This document shows positions 56,002 to 64,000 of a stretch of 64,000 nucleotides of DNA, in pieces. The stretch's first letter is position 1; every line of letters begins with the position of its first letter. The DNA is taken from assembly GCF_003309065.1 (NCBI RefSeq), contig NZ_POAF01000005.1:1-64000 (forward strand). The letters are read 5' to 3'. The position numbers and the translations under genes were made by a program. This DNA is from Glutamicibacter soli. GTDB taxonomy: Bacteria; Actinomycetota; Actinomycetes; Actinomycetales; Micrococcaceae. A model generated the notes under the pieces. It ran no database searches. It was not told the origin of the DNA and was given only the letters and a program-made list of their open reading frames with translations.

Positions 56002-56841
56002 CTATCGCTTGTTCTTGCCGGTCTTGCGACGACGCACAATGAGCTTGTCGCTTTCCTTGTTCGGACGACGGGTGCGTCCTTCACGCTTACCGTTGGGGTT
56101 GACCGGGTGGCGACCACCGGAGGTCTTGCCCTCACCGCCACCGTGTGGGTGGTCGACTGGGTTCATGACAACACCACGCACGGTTGGGCGAACGCCCTTC
56201 CAGCGCATGCGGCCGGCCTTGCCCCAGTTGATGTTGATCTGCTCGGCGTTGCCAACTTCGCCGATGGTTGCGCGGCAGCGCACATCGACGTTGCGGATTT
56301 CGCCGGAAGGCAGACGCAGCTGAGCGAAGCGACCCTCACGGGCTACCAGCTGGATCGAAGCGCCAGCGGAACGAGCCATCTTGGCGCCGCCGCCTGGGCG
56401 GAGCTCCACAGCGTGAATCACGGAACCAACCGGGATGTTACGCAGCGGCAGGTTGTTGCCTGGCTTGATGTCAGCGTTCGGACCGGCCTCAACGGTGTCA
56501 CCCTGGTTGAGGTTGTTCGGTGCGATGATGTAGCGCTTGGTGCCGTCCACGTAGTGGAGCAGTGCGATACGAGCGGTGCGGTTCGGGTCGTACTCGATGT
56601 GAGCAACCTTTGCCGGAACGCCGTCCTTGTCGTGACGACGGAAGTCGATCACGCGGTATGCGCGCTTGTGTCCGCCACCCTTGTGTCGGGTGGTGATCTT
56701 ACCGGAGTTGTTACGGCCGCCGCTCTTGGTGAGTGGGCGAACCAGCGACTTTTCCGGAGTCGATCGGGTGATTTCTGCGAAGTCGGCTACCGACGAGCCG
56801 CGCAGGCCCGGGGTAGTCGGCTTGAACTTACGAATTCCCAT
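56002..56841 (-). CDS. rplB: 50S ribosomal protein L2
   Basis: 279 residues, needed for peptidyl-transferase activity and subunit joining. [37 protein letters not shown] and the conserved C-terminal [17 protein letters not shown] with the key histidine are present. Confidence 0.98.
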   Translation of the reverse strand: MGIRKFKPTTPGLRGSSVADFAEITRSTPEKSLVRPLTKSGGRNNSGKITTRHKGGGHKRAYRVIDFRRHDKDGVPAKVAHIEYDPNRTARIALLHYVDGTKRYIIAPNNLNQGDTVEAGPNADIKPGNNLPLRNIPVGSVIHAVELRPGGGAKMARSAGASIQLVAREGRFAQLRLPSGEIRNVDVRCRATIGEVGNAEQININWGKAGRMRWKGVRPTVRGVVMNPVDHPHGGGEGKTSGGRHPVNPNGKREGRTRRPNKESDKLIVRRRKTGKNKR

Positions 56842-56872
56842 TTATTCTATTCCTCGTTAAAGTGGTCTCCGC

Positions 56873-57175
56873 TTAGGAAAGCGGACCGCCGAAGATGTCA
56901 ATCGAACCATCCTTGAGGGTGATGATTGCACGCTTGGTAGCCTTGCGTGCGCCCCACCCGAACTTGGTACGCTTGCGCTTACCTGGACGGTTGATGGTGT
57001 TCACGGAATCAACCTTGACGTTGAAGATAGCTTCAACGGCATTCTTGATTTCCGACTTGTTCGAACGTGGGTCGACCAGGAAGGTGTACTTACCTTCGTC
57101 GATCAGACCGTAGCTCTTTTCCGATACGACTGGTGCGATGACCACGTCGTGTGGAGCCTTGGAGAAGGTGCTCAC
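56873..57175 (-). CDS. rplW: 50S ribosomal protein L23
   Basis: 100 residues, docking site for trigger factor and SRP at the tunnel exit. [25 protein letters not shown] (trimmed) and [15 protein letters not shown] are diagnostic. The ATG overlaps the rplD stop by 4 bases. Confidence 0.97.
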   Translation of the reverse strand: MSTFSKAPHDVVIAPVVSEKSYGLIDEGKYTFLVDPRSNKSEIKNAVEAIFNVKVDSVNTINRPGKRKRTKFGWGARKATKRAIITLKDGSIDIFGGPLS

Positions 57176-57774
57176 TTGGCTTCCTCCTTCTGGACCAGGG
57201 CATCGAATGCAGCCTTGGTGAAGACTACGTCATCCGAAACCAGAACATCGTAGGTGTTCAGCTGGTCGACGTACAGAACGTGCACAGCGGCGAGGTTGCG
57301 CACGGACAGTGCAGCAACATCGTTGGCGCGATCGATGACGACAAGCAGGTTCTTGCGCTCGGTCAGCGAACGCAGGGTTGCCAGTGCTTCCTTGGTCGAC
57401 GGGGTCTCACCGGCGACCAGGTTCTCAATGACGTGGACGCGATCGAAGCGTGCGCGATCAGACAGGGCGCCGCGCAGTGCAGCAGCCTTCATCTTCTTCG
57501 GGGTACGCTGCGAGTAGTCGCGCGGGGTTGGGCCGTGGACAATGCCGCCGCCGGTCATGTGAGGAGCGCGGATCGAACCCTGACGGGCGCGGCCGGTACC
57601 CTTCTGCTTGAACGGCTTGCGACCTGCACCCGAAACCTCGGAGCGGTCCTTGACCTTGTGGGTACCCTGGCGGGCAGCAGCCAGCTGTGCAACGACAACC
57701 TGGTGCAGCAGCGGGACGTTGGTCTGTACGTCGAAGATCTCTGCAGGCAGTTCGACGTTAAGTGCCTTAGTCAT
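57172..57774 (-). CDS. rplD: 50S ribosomal protein L4
   Basis: 200 residues. The extended tunnel loop is visible as [25 protein letters not shown] (trimmed). In E. coli L4 also represses the S10 operon by attenuation; whether that applies here is unknown. It lies 4 bases after rplC. Confidence 0.97.
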   Translation of the reverse strand: MTKALNVELPAEIFDVQTNVPLLHQVVVAQLAAARQGTHKVKDRSEVSGAGRKPFKQKGTGRARQGSIRAPHMTGGGIVHGPTPRDYSQRTPKKMKAAALRGALSDRARFDRVHVIENLVAGETPSTKEALATLRSLTERKNLLVVIDRANDVAALSVRNLAAVHVLYVDQLNTYDVLVSDDVVFTKAAFDALVQKEEAK

Positions 57775-57778
57775 TTAC

Positions 57779-58429
57779 TTATGCTCCCTTCACGGCGGTG
57801 CGTACGAGGACGACGCGGCCGCGGGCGCCTGGAACGGCACCCTTGATCAGCAGGAGGTTCTTCTCAGCGTCGATGGCGTGGATGGTCAGGTTCTGAGTGG
57901 TAACACGCTCAGCGCCCATGCGACCAGCCATCTTCTGTCCACGGAAAACGCGACCTGGGGTCGATGCGCCGCCGATGGAACCTGGCTTACGGTGGTTCTT
58001 GTGAGCACCGTGCGAAGCGCCAACACCGGAGAAGTTGTGACGCTTCATGGTACCGGCGAAGCCCTTGCCCTTGGAGGTGCCAACGACGTCGACCTTCTGG
58101 CCGGCTTCGAAGAGTTCCACGGACAGTTCCTGGCCAGCTGCGTACTCGGCAGCGTCTGCGGTGCGCAGTTCTACCAGGTGACGACGTGGGGTCACGCCTG
58201 CAGCTTCGAAGTGACCTGCCAGTGGCTTGGTCACCTTGCGCGGATCGATCTGGCCGTAGCCGATCTGAACTGCGGTGTAGCCATCGCGGTCAGCGTTGCG
58301 AAGCTGGGTGACAACGTTGCTATCAGCCTGCACGACGGTGACAGGGATCAGGTTGTTGTTCTCGTCCCAAACCTGGGTCATGCCGAGCTTCGTGCCCAAC
58401 AGGCCCTTAACATTGCGGGTTGCGGTCAT
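57779..58429 (-). CDS. rplC: 50S ribosomal protein L3
   Basis: 216 residues, early 50S assembly protein near the peptidyl-transferase centre. [24 protein letters not shown] (trimmed), [13 protein letters not shown] and [21 protein letters not shown] (trimmed) are typical. 20 bases after rpsJ. Confidence 0.98.
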   Translation of the reverse strand: MTATRNVKGLLGTKLGMTQVWDENNNLIPVTVVQADSNVVTQLRNADRDGYTAVQIGYGQIDPRKVTKPLAGHFEAAGVTPRRHLVELRTADAAEYAAGQELSVELFEAGQKVDVVGTSKGKGFAGTMKRHNFSGVGASHGAHKNHRKPGSIGGASTPGRVFRGQKMAGRMGAERVTTQNLTIHAIDAEKNLLLIKGAVPGARGRVVLVRTAVKGA

Positions 58430-58449
58430 AGTTTTCTCGCCACCTCCCC

Positions 58450-58758
58450 TTAAAGCTTGATTTCGATGTTGACGTCCGCCGGCAGGTCGAGACGCATCAG
58501 CGAATCAACAGCCTTCGGGGTCGGATCGACGATGTCGATCAGACGCTTGTGCGTGCGCATTTCGAAGTGCTCACGGCTGTCCTTGTACTTGTGTGGCGAA
58601 CGGATAACGCAGTACACGTTCTTTTCCGTTGGCAGCGGCACTGGGCCGACTACGGTTGCGCCTGCGCGCGTGACCGTCTCAACGATCTTCCGGGCTGAAA
58701 CGTCAATGACCTCGTGGTCATACGACTTCAGCCGGATGCGGATTTTCTGTCCCGCCAT
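58450..58758 (-). CDS. rpsJ: 30S ribosomal protein S10
   Basis: 102 residues from ATG 58758, giving [40 protein letters not shown] and [20 protein letters not shown] (trimmed) confirm S10. First gene of the S10 operon. The frame is open further upstream through the leader, without start-codon support. Its usual upstream partner tuf is separated by a giant membrane-protein gene. Confidence 0.98.
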   Translation of the reverse strand: MAGQKIRIRLKSYDHEVIDVSARKIVETVTRAGATVVGPVPLPTEKNVYCVIRSPHKYKDSREHFEMRTHKRLIDIVDPTPKAVDSLMRLDLPADVNIEIKL

Positions 58759-59171
58759 GGCGTCATGCCTCTTTCTGATAGCACTATTTACAAGTTCTGT
58801 GCCTAATACGGGCTCTTGCGAGCCGGCACGCCTTACGCTGTGGCTGAATCCGGATGAATCCGGGTTCCTCAACCCCAGGAGGCTCCGACCCCCGAACTCG
58901 GGCGTGTCGCGTAAATTTTAGTCACGACAGTCCGCAAAAGTTTTCACTTTCATCGGAGGCCTTATAGTTTGAAGCAGTTGTATCGATCCCGAACCCCAGG
59001 CATTATCCTGCGTGAGAGTCGATCCCGGTCGTTCAAACCAGCCGATTACCCCGGCAAACGGGGATCGGGTTGCACCGAAGCAACTTATCTAGTCTGACAG
59101 GTCGGCGGGAATCGCGCAAATCTTTTGGGCGCATCCGGGCGCGTGATCTTGACCTCACGCGCCGCCACGGG
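58759..59171. other. 413-base leader/promoter region of the S10 operon
   Basis: Upstream of rpsJ. A TAAAAT box (minus strand, 58915-58920) could be a -10 element about 155 bases before the start codon, leaving a long leader with short GC-rich hairpins (for example around CCCGAGTTCGGG). No -35 consensus is visible. No gene seen. Confidence 0.4.
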
Positions 59172-62100
59172 CTACCTGGGCTGCCCGGAATCCGGCTGGT
59201 CCTCGCCGGCATCGGGGCGATTGGACGGCGGCCACGGCGCTCCGGGCACCGGGTGCTGGCCCGGCTGGGGGCTCCCGGACGGAATGGACCCGGCAGGTCC
59301 CCCGCCCTGCTTCAAGCTGTCCACCCGGGAAAGCTTGATCACCGCCGCGGCAATCAGGCCCACGCCGAGGATTACCAGCCAGAGGAAGGCCAGCGACCTC
59401 AAGGACCAGAGCACTGCCAAGGTAATGGTTGCGGCGCCCCACCAGATGTAGAGGCGGCGGCCCTGCTTCAGTCCGTAGGCGATCAGCGCCGCGAAGAAAA
59501 TGAGCGCGTAGATCCTGGTCGCCGGTTTGGCATCGACAAGGTTCGCCAGCATCGCCAGGTTCGCCATCACGCCGGCGACAACCAGGTACCGGTTGGCCAG
59601 CACCGGCTTTTTTTGCAGGTTGCGCCAGACGACGAGCAGCACGAAGACCAAGCTGGAGTAACAGGCGAGGATGCTTGCTTCCGGCAGGTGCTCCAGGATC
59701 GTGTAGCTGCTGATACCCAGGTAGGCGGCCAATGGCAGCAGCAGATCCAGGGTGTACGGCTTGAGCTGTTGAGGGCATTCGAAGATGCGCACGGCCACTG
59801 CCACCGCGAAGACCAGCGCCGCGCCGCCCAGTACCGGGCCGGGTTCCCGGTTGCCCAGGTGGGCCAACGCGCCGGCTCCGAAGGCGCAGGCAAGGCCCAT
59901 CAGCAGGTACAACCGCGAGGCGGATCCCCTGGCGTCCGCTGCCCGGTAGGCCTCGGCGGGATAGCTGGGGCGCGCCTCGGCGAAACGTCCATGGGTCGCG
60001 GCCATGACGTAGAAGACGAAGGTGGCGGCCAGCAGGGCCCAGACCACGTCCAGGGTCTGCAACCGGCTGAGAACCTGCACATTTCGCCACAGCTGTACCG
60101 AGTAGAGCAGCGCGGCGCAGGCGGCGAGGCCGGAGCCCAGGGCGAACCAGGCGACAGACCGGGTGTGCACCATCAAGGCGAAGTACACCGCGGTCAGGGC
60201 GGCGCTGGCAAGCACCCATCCATCACCGGGGATCCGGGCATTGAGCACCAGCAGCGGCAGGAACATTCCCGCACCGACGGCCACGCCCACATCCGGCCGG
60301 CGTCGGAAGATCCACTCCGCGGCCGCGGCCGCGCCGGAAAGAACCAGCAGCAGCCCGAAGGCCACCGGGGTGTCCCACCACGAGTTCCTGACCCATCCGC
60401 TCTGCGTGGACAGGTCCAACGCGGGGATCTGGATGAGGGCGAGCACGGACAGCAGCGGGGCGAAGAGATAAGCCTGGCGCCACCGGCCGGCTGAGTGCTC
60501 TGCCATGAACAACGCCGTGCCGTAAAGTCCAAACAACAGGCTTTGCAGCAGCAGCACTCCCCTGTCGGCATCGAGGCCCACGCTGGAATAGCCCAGCGTG
60601 GACACCGGGATGAACACCAGCATGCCCCAGGCGATGATACGCAGCTCAAGGCGCAGTTCACGGCGCTGGCGCCAGGCGGAACCGAGCCGGACTAGCTGCG
60701 GCAGCACCACCGAGACGCTGAACAGGGCGAACTGTCCGTGGCCGTCGAAGTTCATGTGCCCCGTGAACCACCAGACGGCGCTGGAGAAAGTAAGCTGGGC
60801 GGCGCCTGCGTAGATCATCTTCCAGCCGGCAATCCGGACCCGGCGGGCCTCAGCCAGGAAATAGGCCAGCAGCACCAGGGCGATGGCCAACCCCGGCTGC
60901 CACAGGCTCGCGCCCAGGCTCAGCAGGTAGACCAGGGCCAGCACTGCGGCGGCGGTTCCGCGCACTGCGTGCTCTTTCGTCAGGCTTCGAGGTGCGGCGC
61001 GCAGCGCGGCCAGTATCGTCAGCGCGAGGGTGGGCACTGCGCCGGCATTGAACCACCCCACAGGCTCCAACCCGTAGTAGGCCTCGGCATCCGCAAAGTC
61101 CAGACTGGTGAGCAGGGCGAGGCTCGCCAACGCCAAGGCGGCGCTGCAGGCCAAGCGCAGCTGGCGCAGGTCGATGCCCCGATAGATCAGGGTTTTGCTC
61201 CCGCTGGCAACAGCGTCCATGGCCCACAAGGCGAAAAGCGGCACCCACAGACCCAGGACGCTGGCCACGCTGAGCGCGGCGGGCTGCGCAGGGTATCCCA
61301 GATCGCCTGCCGCGGCGCCGGCGGTCACGCCGAGGGCAAGGCAGAGCGCCCAGCCGATCACCCGGTAGGCTACGGACCACGGAGCTGGCATCTTCGTCCG
61401 CAGTGCCAGAACCACGAGCAGCGCCAAGCCCAGCGCGGGTAGCAGGCGCCAGGGTTCAGCAGCGTTGTCCATGCCGGGAAGAACGGCGAACGCCAGCAAG
61501 GCTGCGAGCTCGATCTTTGCCTGTCGCCACAGCCCGGGAACTGCGGCGAGCACGAGCACAGGCACCGCCACGAAGCTAATCAGCCCGGTATCGGCGCCGA
61601 ACGCCGAAGCCTGATAGGCGGTGACCACAGACAGCAGCGCCAGCATCCACAAGGTGGCGCGCTCGATGCGCCACAGCCTGGCGTCGACCGCGAAGATGGC
61701 GCGGTAGCTGTCGCCGGCCAGCACCACGGCCAGGGCCTGCGCGGCAAGCAGCACCGCGACGACCAGCGCGATGGATCGCACCGGCAGCTCCAGCAGCGCG
61801 CAGCCTGCAATAACCGTGAGCATGGCGGTGGCGCGCGCGGAGAGGAAACGCAGGTGTCGAGCCCGCTCGAACAGCCTGACCGAGAGCAGCAGCTGGGCTG
61901 TCAGTAGGAAGAAGACCCAGAGGTAGTTCCGCGCGGTCAGCGCCGGGGACAGGATTACCGCGAGGGCCAGCACCAGCGCGGGGATCATCTGGGCGGTGGT
62001 CTTCAGCGCCTGGAAGAAGATCGAGTCGCGAACGGTCCGGCTGCGAGTGGCCGCCAGCAGCAGGATGATCGAGAGGACCAGCAGGACGAGCAGGTAATAG

Positions 62101-63002
62101 AATACTCCGCGCTGCATGGTCGCGGCCGAGGCCATGGCGGTGCTCACCAGAATGAGCACCGCCAGCCAGGCGAGCACCCGTGAACGGAAGCGCACCGTGG
62201 CGTAGCCGACAGCCACCGTGGCGATCGCCGAGAAAACCAGCCAGACGGTCGGTCCGCTCAGGTCCACGGTGTTGTAGGTGGCGATGGCGCACAACGGCAG
62301 CAGGGCCAGCCCGGTGCCGGCGAACGCGGCCGCCGCAGGCCTCAGGGATTCACGGGTGGCATGGACTGCCAGTCCCCCGCCGTAGAAGGCGGCAGCCAGT
62401 GCGAAGAGCGCCACCAGCTTGGCCAGCGGCAACAGCGCGAAGCTGAGGAACAGCGCCCCAGCGGCCACGATCATCAAGGCCGCGACGTACAGGGTGACGT
62501 TGATATTGCGCAGTTCGCGTTCGCGCTTGCTCAGGACCTTGACCGGGGCTGCGGGCGCCGGAGGCTGCGCAGCCGTGCGGTTGCCTCCCGTCTGCAGGAT
62601 GCGCGGACGGTCCTGCCAGGCGCCGGACGCGCCTGGGACGGCCGGGATGTCCGCGGCTGCATCCGCGAGATACGGCTGCCCCGCCGGCGGCGGTACGGCG
62701 TCCGGCTGCGGGGCGGCCTGCGGCTCCGTCGTTTGGAATGCGGCGGGCCTGGGGATGCCGGCAGCCGGCAGGTGCTTGTCCTGTTCCGGCCCTGACTCGA
62801 CTGCATCGGGGAGCTCGGGGCTGGGGCCGGGTTCCCTGCGCAGCTCGCCGAGGAACCGGACCGCGGCCTCGTAGCCTTCCTGCCACGCGGTTTCCCGGGC
62901 TTGGCGCAGGGCCTGCGCGTCACTGGAGGGCGCCTTGCGGCCCGCGTTGCGGCCGACAATAAATGCCGCCGCGATGAATACCAGTGCTACGAGTACTTCC
63001 AG
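59172..63002 (-). CDS. Giant polytopic membrane protein of unknown function (start codon uncertain)
   Basis: About 1,276 residues with around thirty hydrophobic helices and a Pro/Gly/Ala-rich C-terminal tail. It resembles long actinobacterial membrane proteins (SCO7613-like) of unknown role. The first ordinary start, a TTG at 62477, lies inside the first helix of the main block, just after SKRERELRNINVTLYVAA, which reads like real protein. The open frame continues 555 bases further, through a Pro-rich cytoplasmic linker, to an N-terminal anchor helix (LEVLVALVFIAAAFIVG, trimmed) and a stop at 63033. It contains no ATG, GTG or TTG; I propose a CTG at 63002, preceded by GAGGGGAG at 10 bases. 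The gene separates tuf from rpsJ. Confidence 0.65.
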   Translation of the reverse strand: MEVLVALVFIAAAFIVGRNAGRKAPSSDAQALRQARETAWQEGYEAAVRFLGELRREPGPSPELPDAVESGPEQDKHLPAAGIPRPAAFQTTEPQAAPQPDAVPPPAGQPYLADAAADIPAVPGASGAWQDRPRILQTGGNRTAAQPPAPAAPVKVLSKRERELRNINVTLYVAALMIVAAGALFLSFALLPLAKLVALFALAAAFYGGGLAVHATRESLRPAAAAFAGTGLALLPLCAIATYNTVDLSGPTVWLVFSAIATVAVGYATVRFRSRVLAWLAVLILVSTAMASAATMQRGVFYYLLVLLVLSIILLLAATRSRTVRDSIFFQALKTTAQMIPALVLALAVILSPALTARNYLWVFFLLTAQLLLSVRLFERARHLRFLSARATAMLTVIAGCALLELPVRSIALVVAVLLAAQALAVVLAGDSYRAIFAVDARLWRIERATLWMLALLSVVTAYQASAFGADTGLISFVAVPVLVLAAVPGLWRQAKIELAALLAFAVLPGMDNAAEPWRLLPALGLALLVVLALRTKMPAPWSVAYRVIGWALCLALGVTAGAAAGDLGYPAQPAALSVASVLGLWVPLFALWAMDAVASGSKTLIYRGIDLRQLRLACSAALALASLALLTSLDFADAEAYYGLEPVGWFNAGAVPTLALTILAALRAAPRSLTKEHAVRGTAAAVLALVYLLSLGASLWQPGLAIALVLLAYFLAEARRVRIAGWKMIYAGAAQLTFSSAVWWFTGHMNFDGHGQFALFSVSVVLPQLVRLGSAWRQRRELRLELRIIAWGMLVFIPVSTLGYSSVGLDADRGVLLLQSLLFGLYGTALFMAEHSAGRWRQAYLFAPLLSVLALIQIPALDLSTQSGWVRNSWWDTPVAFGLLLVLSGAAAAAEWIFRRRPDVGVAVGAGMFLPLLVLNARIPGDGWVLASAALTAVYFALMVHTRSVAWFALGSGLAACAALLYSVQLWRNVQVLSRLQTLDVVWALLAATFVFYVMAATHGRFAEARPSYPAEAYRAADARGSASRLYLLMGLACAFGAGALAHLGNREPGPVLGGAALVFAVAVAVRIFECPQQLKPYTLDLLLPLAAYLGISSYTILEHLPEASILACYSSLVFVLLVVWRNLQKKPVLANRYLVVAGVMANLAMLANLVDAKPATRIYALIFFAALIAYGLKQGRRLYIWWGAATITLAVLWSLRSLAFLWLVILGVGLIAAAVIKLSRVDSLKQGGGPAGSIPSGSPQPGQHPVPGAPWPPSNRPDAGEDQPDSGQPR

Positions 63003-63114
63003 TGCCCCGGCACTCCCCTCGCTGATGATTCGTCAATCCGACGGGAATATCCCGCCCCTCTAATTAGACCACCTTTTAGAGTTACTCACCACATCGGGTA
63101 GCGTTTAAGACAGA

Positions 63115-63147
63115 AATCCCCGCCACTCGTAATGAGTGGCGGGGATT
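63115..63147 (-). terminator. Hairpin terminator of tuf
   Basis: AATCCCCGCCACTC and its perfect complement with a 5-base loop, 40 bases beyond the tuf stop; followed on the minus strand by a weak T-rich stretch. Confidence 0.75.
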
Positions 63148-63186
63148 GCCGATAGACCGCTAGCGATCTAGATCGTCAAGCAGAGA

Positions 63187-64000
63187 CTACTTGGTGATCT
63201 TGGTGACCTTGCCCGAACCAACGGTGCGGCCGCCTTCGCGGATTGCGAAGCCGAGGCCCTCTTCCATAGCGATTGGCTGGATCAGCTCAACCGACATTTC
63301 GGTGTTGTCGCCTGGCATAACCATTTCGGTGCCCTCTGGGAGGGTGATAACGCCGGTAACGTCGGTGGTGCGGAAGTAGAACTGCGGACGGTAGTTCGAG
63401 TAGAACGGGTTGTGACGTCCGCCTTCGTCCTTCGACAGGATGTAGACGTTGGCTTCGAAGTTGGTGTGCGGGGTGATCGAGCCTGGGGCTACGACAACCT
63501 GACCGCGCTCAACATCGTCGCGCTTCAGACCGCGAAGCAGCAGACCACAGTTCTCGCCTGCCCATGCTTCGTCGAGCTGCTTGTGGAACATCTCGATACC
63601 GGTAACGGTGGTCTTCTGGATCGGGCGGATGCCAACGATCTCAACTTCCGAGTTGATGGCCAGGGTGCCACGCTCGGCGCGGCCGGTCACCACGGTACCG
63701 CGACCGGTGATGGTGAAGACGTCCTCGATCGGCATCAGGAATGGCTTGTCGCGGTCGCGAACTGGATCCGGGATGAAGGTGTCAGCAGCGTCCATCAGTT
63801 CCTCAACAGCTGCAACCCACTTTGGATCGCCTTCGAGGGCCTTCAGAGCCGAAACCTTGATGACTGGTGCGTCGTCGCCATCGAAGCCCTGCGAGGACAG
63901 AAGTTCGCGAACTTCCATCTCCACGAGCTCGAGCAGCTCTTCGTCGTCAACCATGTCGGACTTGTTCAGTGCGACCATCAGGGTAGGAACACCAACCTGG
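63187..64000 (-). CDS. tuf: Elongation factor Tu, 5' end beyond window
   Basis: The last 270 residues of EF-Tu. The GTPase domain end is present, with the guanine-specificity NKSD motif in [13 protein letters not shown] and SALKALEGD. Then domain II ([15 protein letters not shown]) and domain III ([21 protein letters not shown], trimmed; [32 protein letters not shown], trimmed). The gene continues past base 64000. In actinobacteria tuf usually follows fusA and precedes rpsJ. Confidence 0.97.
   Translation of the reverse strand, partial: QVGVPTLMVALNKSDMVDDEELLELVEMEVRELLSSQGFDGDDAPVIKVSALKALEGDPKWVAAVEELMDAADTFIPDPVRDRDKPFLMPIEDVFTITGRGTVVTGRAERGTLAINSEVEIVGIRPIQKTTVTGIEMFHKQLDEAWAGENCGLLLRGLKRDDVERGQVVVAPGSITPHTNFEANVYILSKDEGGRHNPFYSNYRPQFYFRTTDVTGVITLPEGTEMVMPGDNTEMSVELIQPIAMEEGLGFAIREGGRTVGSGKVTKITK

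Overview
The window looks like chromosomal DNA of a high-GC actinobacterium of the family Micrococcaceae, most likely the Arthrobacter/Glutamicibacter group. This rests on gene content and order: the chain alr-tsaE-tsaB-rimI-tsaD, the neighbours rplM-rpsI-glmM, glmS, acpS, nnr, groES-groL and guaB, a DUF222 protein, and ribosomal proteins with long acidic or basic extensions. GTG and TTG starts are frequent. The genus is an inference; no rRNA gene is present.

Layout. 1-3.0 kb: the end of a DUF222 protein, a VanZ-like protein and a methyltransferase. 3.2-9.1 kb: guaB, an acyltransferase-3/SGNH fusion, an orphan 153-residue gene in a lower-GC pocket, and a membrane protein. 9.2-13.0 kb: groL-groES under a perfect CIRCE operator, then an amino-acid permease. 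13.6-16.8 kb: a lipoprotein, a THUMP-like methyltransferase and a YbdK-type carboxylate-amine ligase, all on the plus strand. 17.0-22.7 kb: the minus-strand unit alr-tsaE-tsaB-rimI-tsaD (t6A tRNA modification plus D-alanine supply), then mscL and coaA. 22.8-28.9 kb: glmS, a lone DUF262/DUF1524 (GmrSD-like) restriction gene, acpS and nnr. 28.9-35.0 kb: a cassette of four glycosyltransferases next to UDP-glucose dehydrogenase. 35.2-39.6 kb: glmM, rpsI-rplM, truA and a lipoprotein.

39.7-64 kb is the translation/transcription core, read right to left: tuf (cut by the window edge), a giant polytopic membrane protein, the S10 operon rpsJ-rplC-D-W-B-rpsS-rplV-rpsC-rplP-rpmC-rpsQ, a four-gene block (RidA-like, AraC-type regulator, VOC protein, EEP-family protein), the spc operon rplN-rplX-rplE-rpsH-rplF-rplR-rpsE-rpmD-rplO, then secY-adk-map, then infA-rpmJ-rpsM-rpsK-rpoA-rplQ. 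Hairpins after rpsQ, rplO, map and rplQ suggest that what is often one long S10-spc-alpha superoperon is cut here into separate transcription units. rpsN (S14) is missing from its common place between rplE and rpsH.

How the genes work together. GlmS and GlmM supply glucosamine phosphates for UDP-GlcNAc. Ugd supplies UDP-glucuronate, which the adjacent glycosyltransferases may use. Alr supplies D-alanine for peptidoglycan. TsaB/D/E and RimI act on tRNA and ribosomal protein. GuaB, CoaA, AcpS, Nnr and Adk are cofactor and nucleotide housekeeping enzymes. I found no IS element, prophage, CRISPR array, tRNA or rRNA gene. The parts most likely to be accessory are the GmrSD-like gene, the glycosyltransferase cassette, the block splitting S10 from spc, the orphan at 7.5 kb and the giant membrane protein, whose reading frame has no ordinary start codon.
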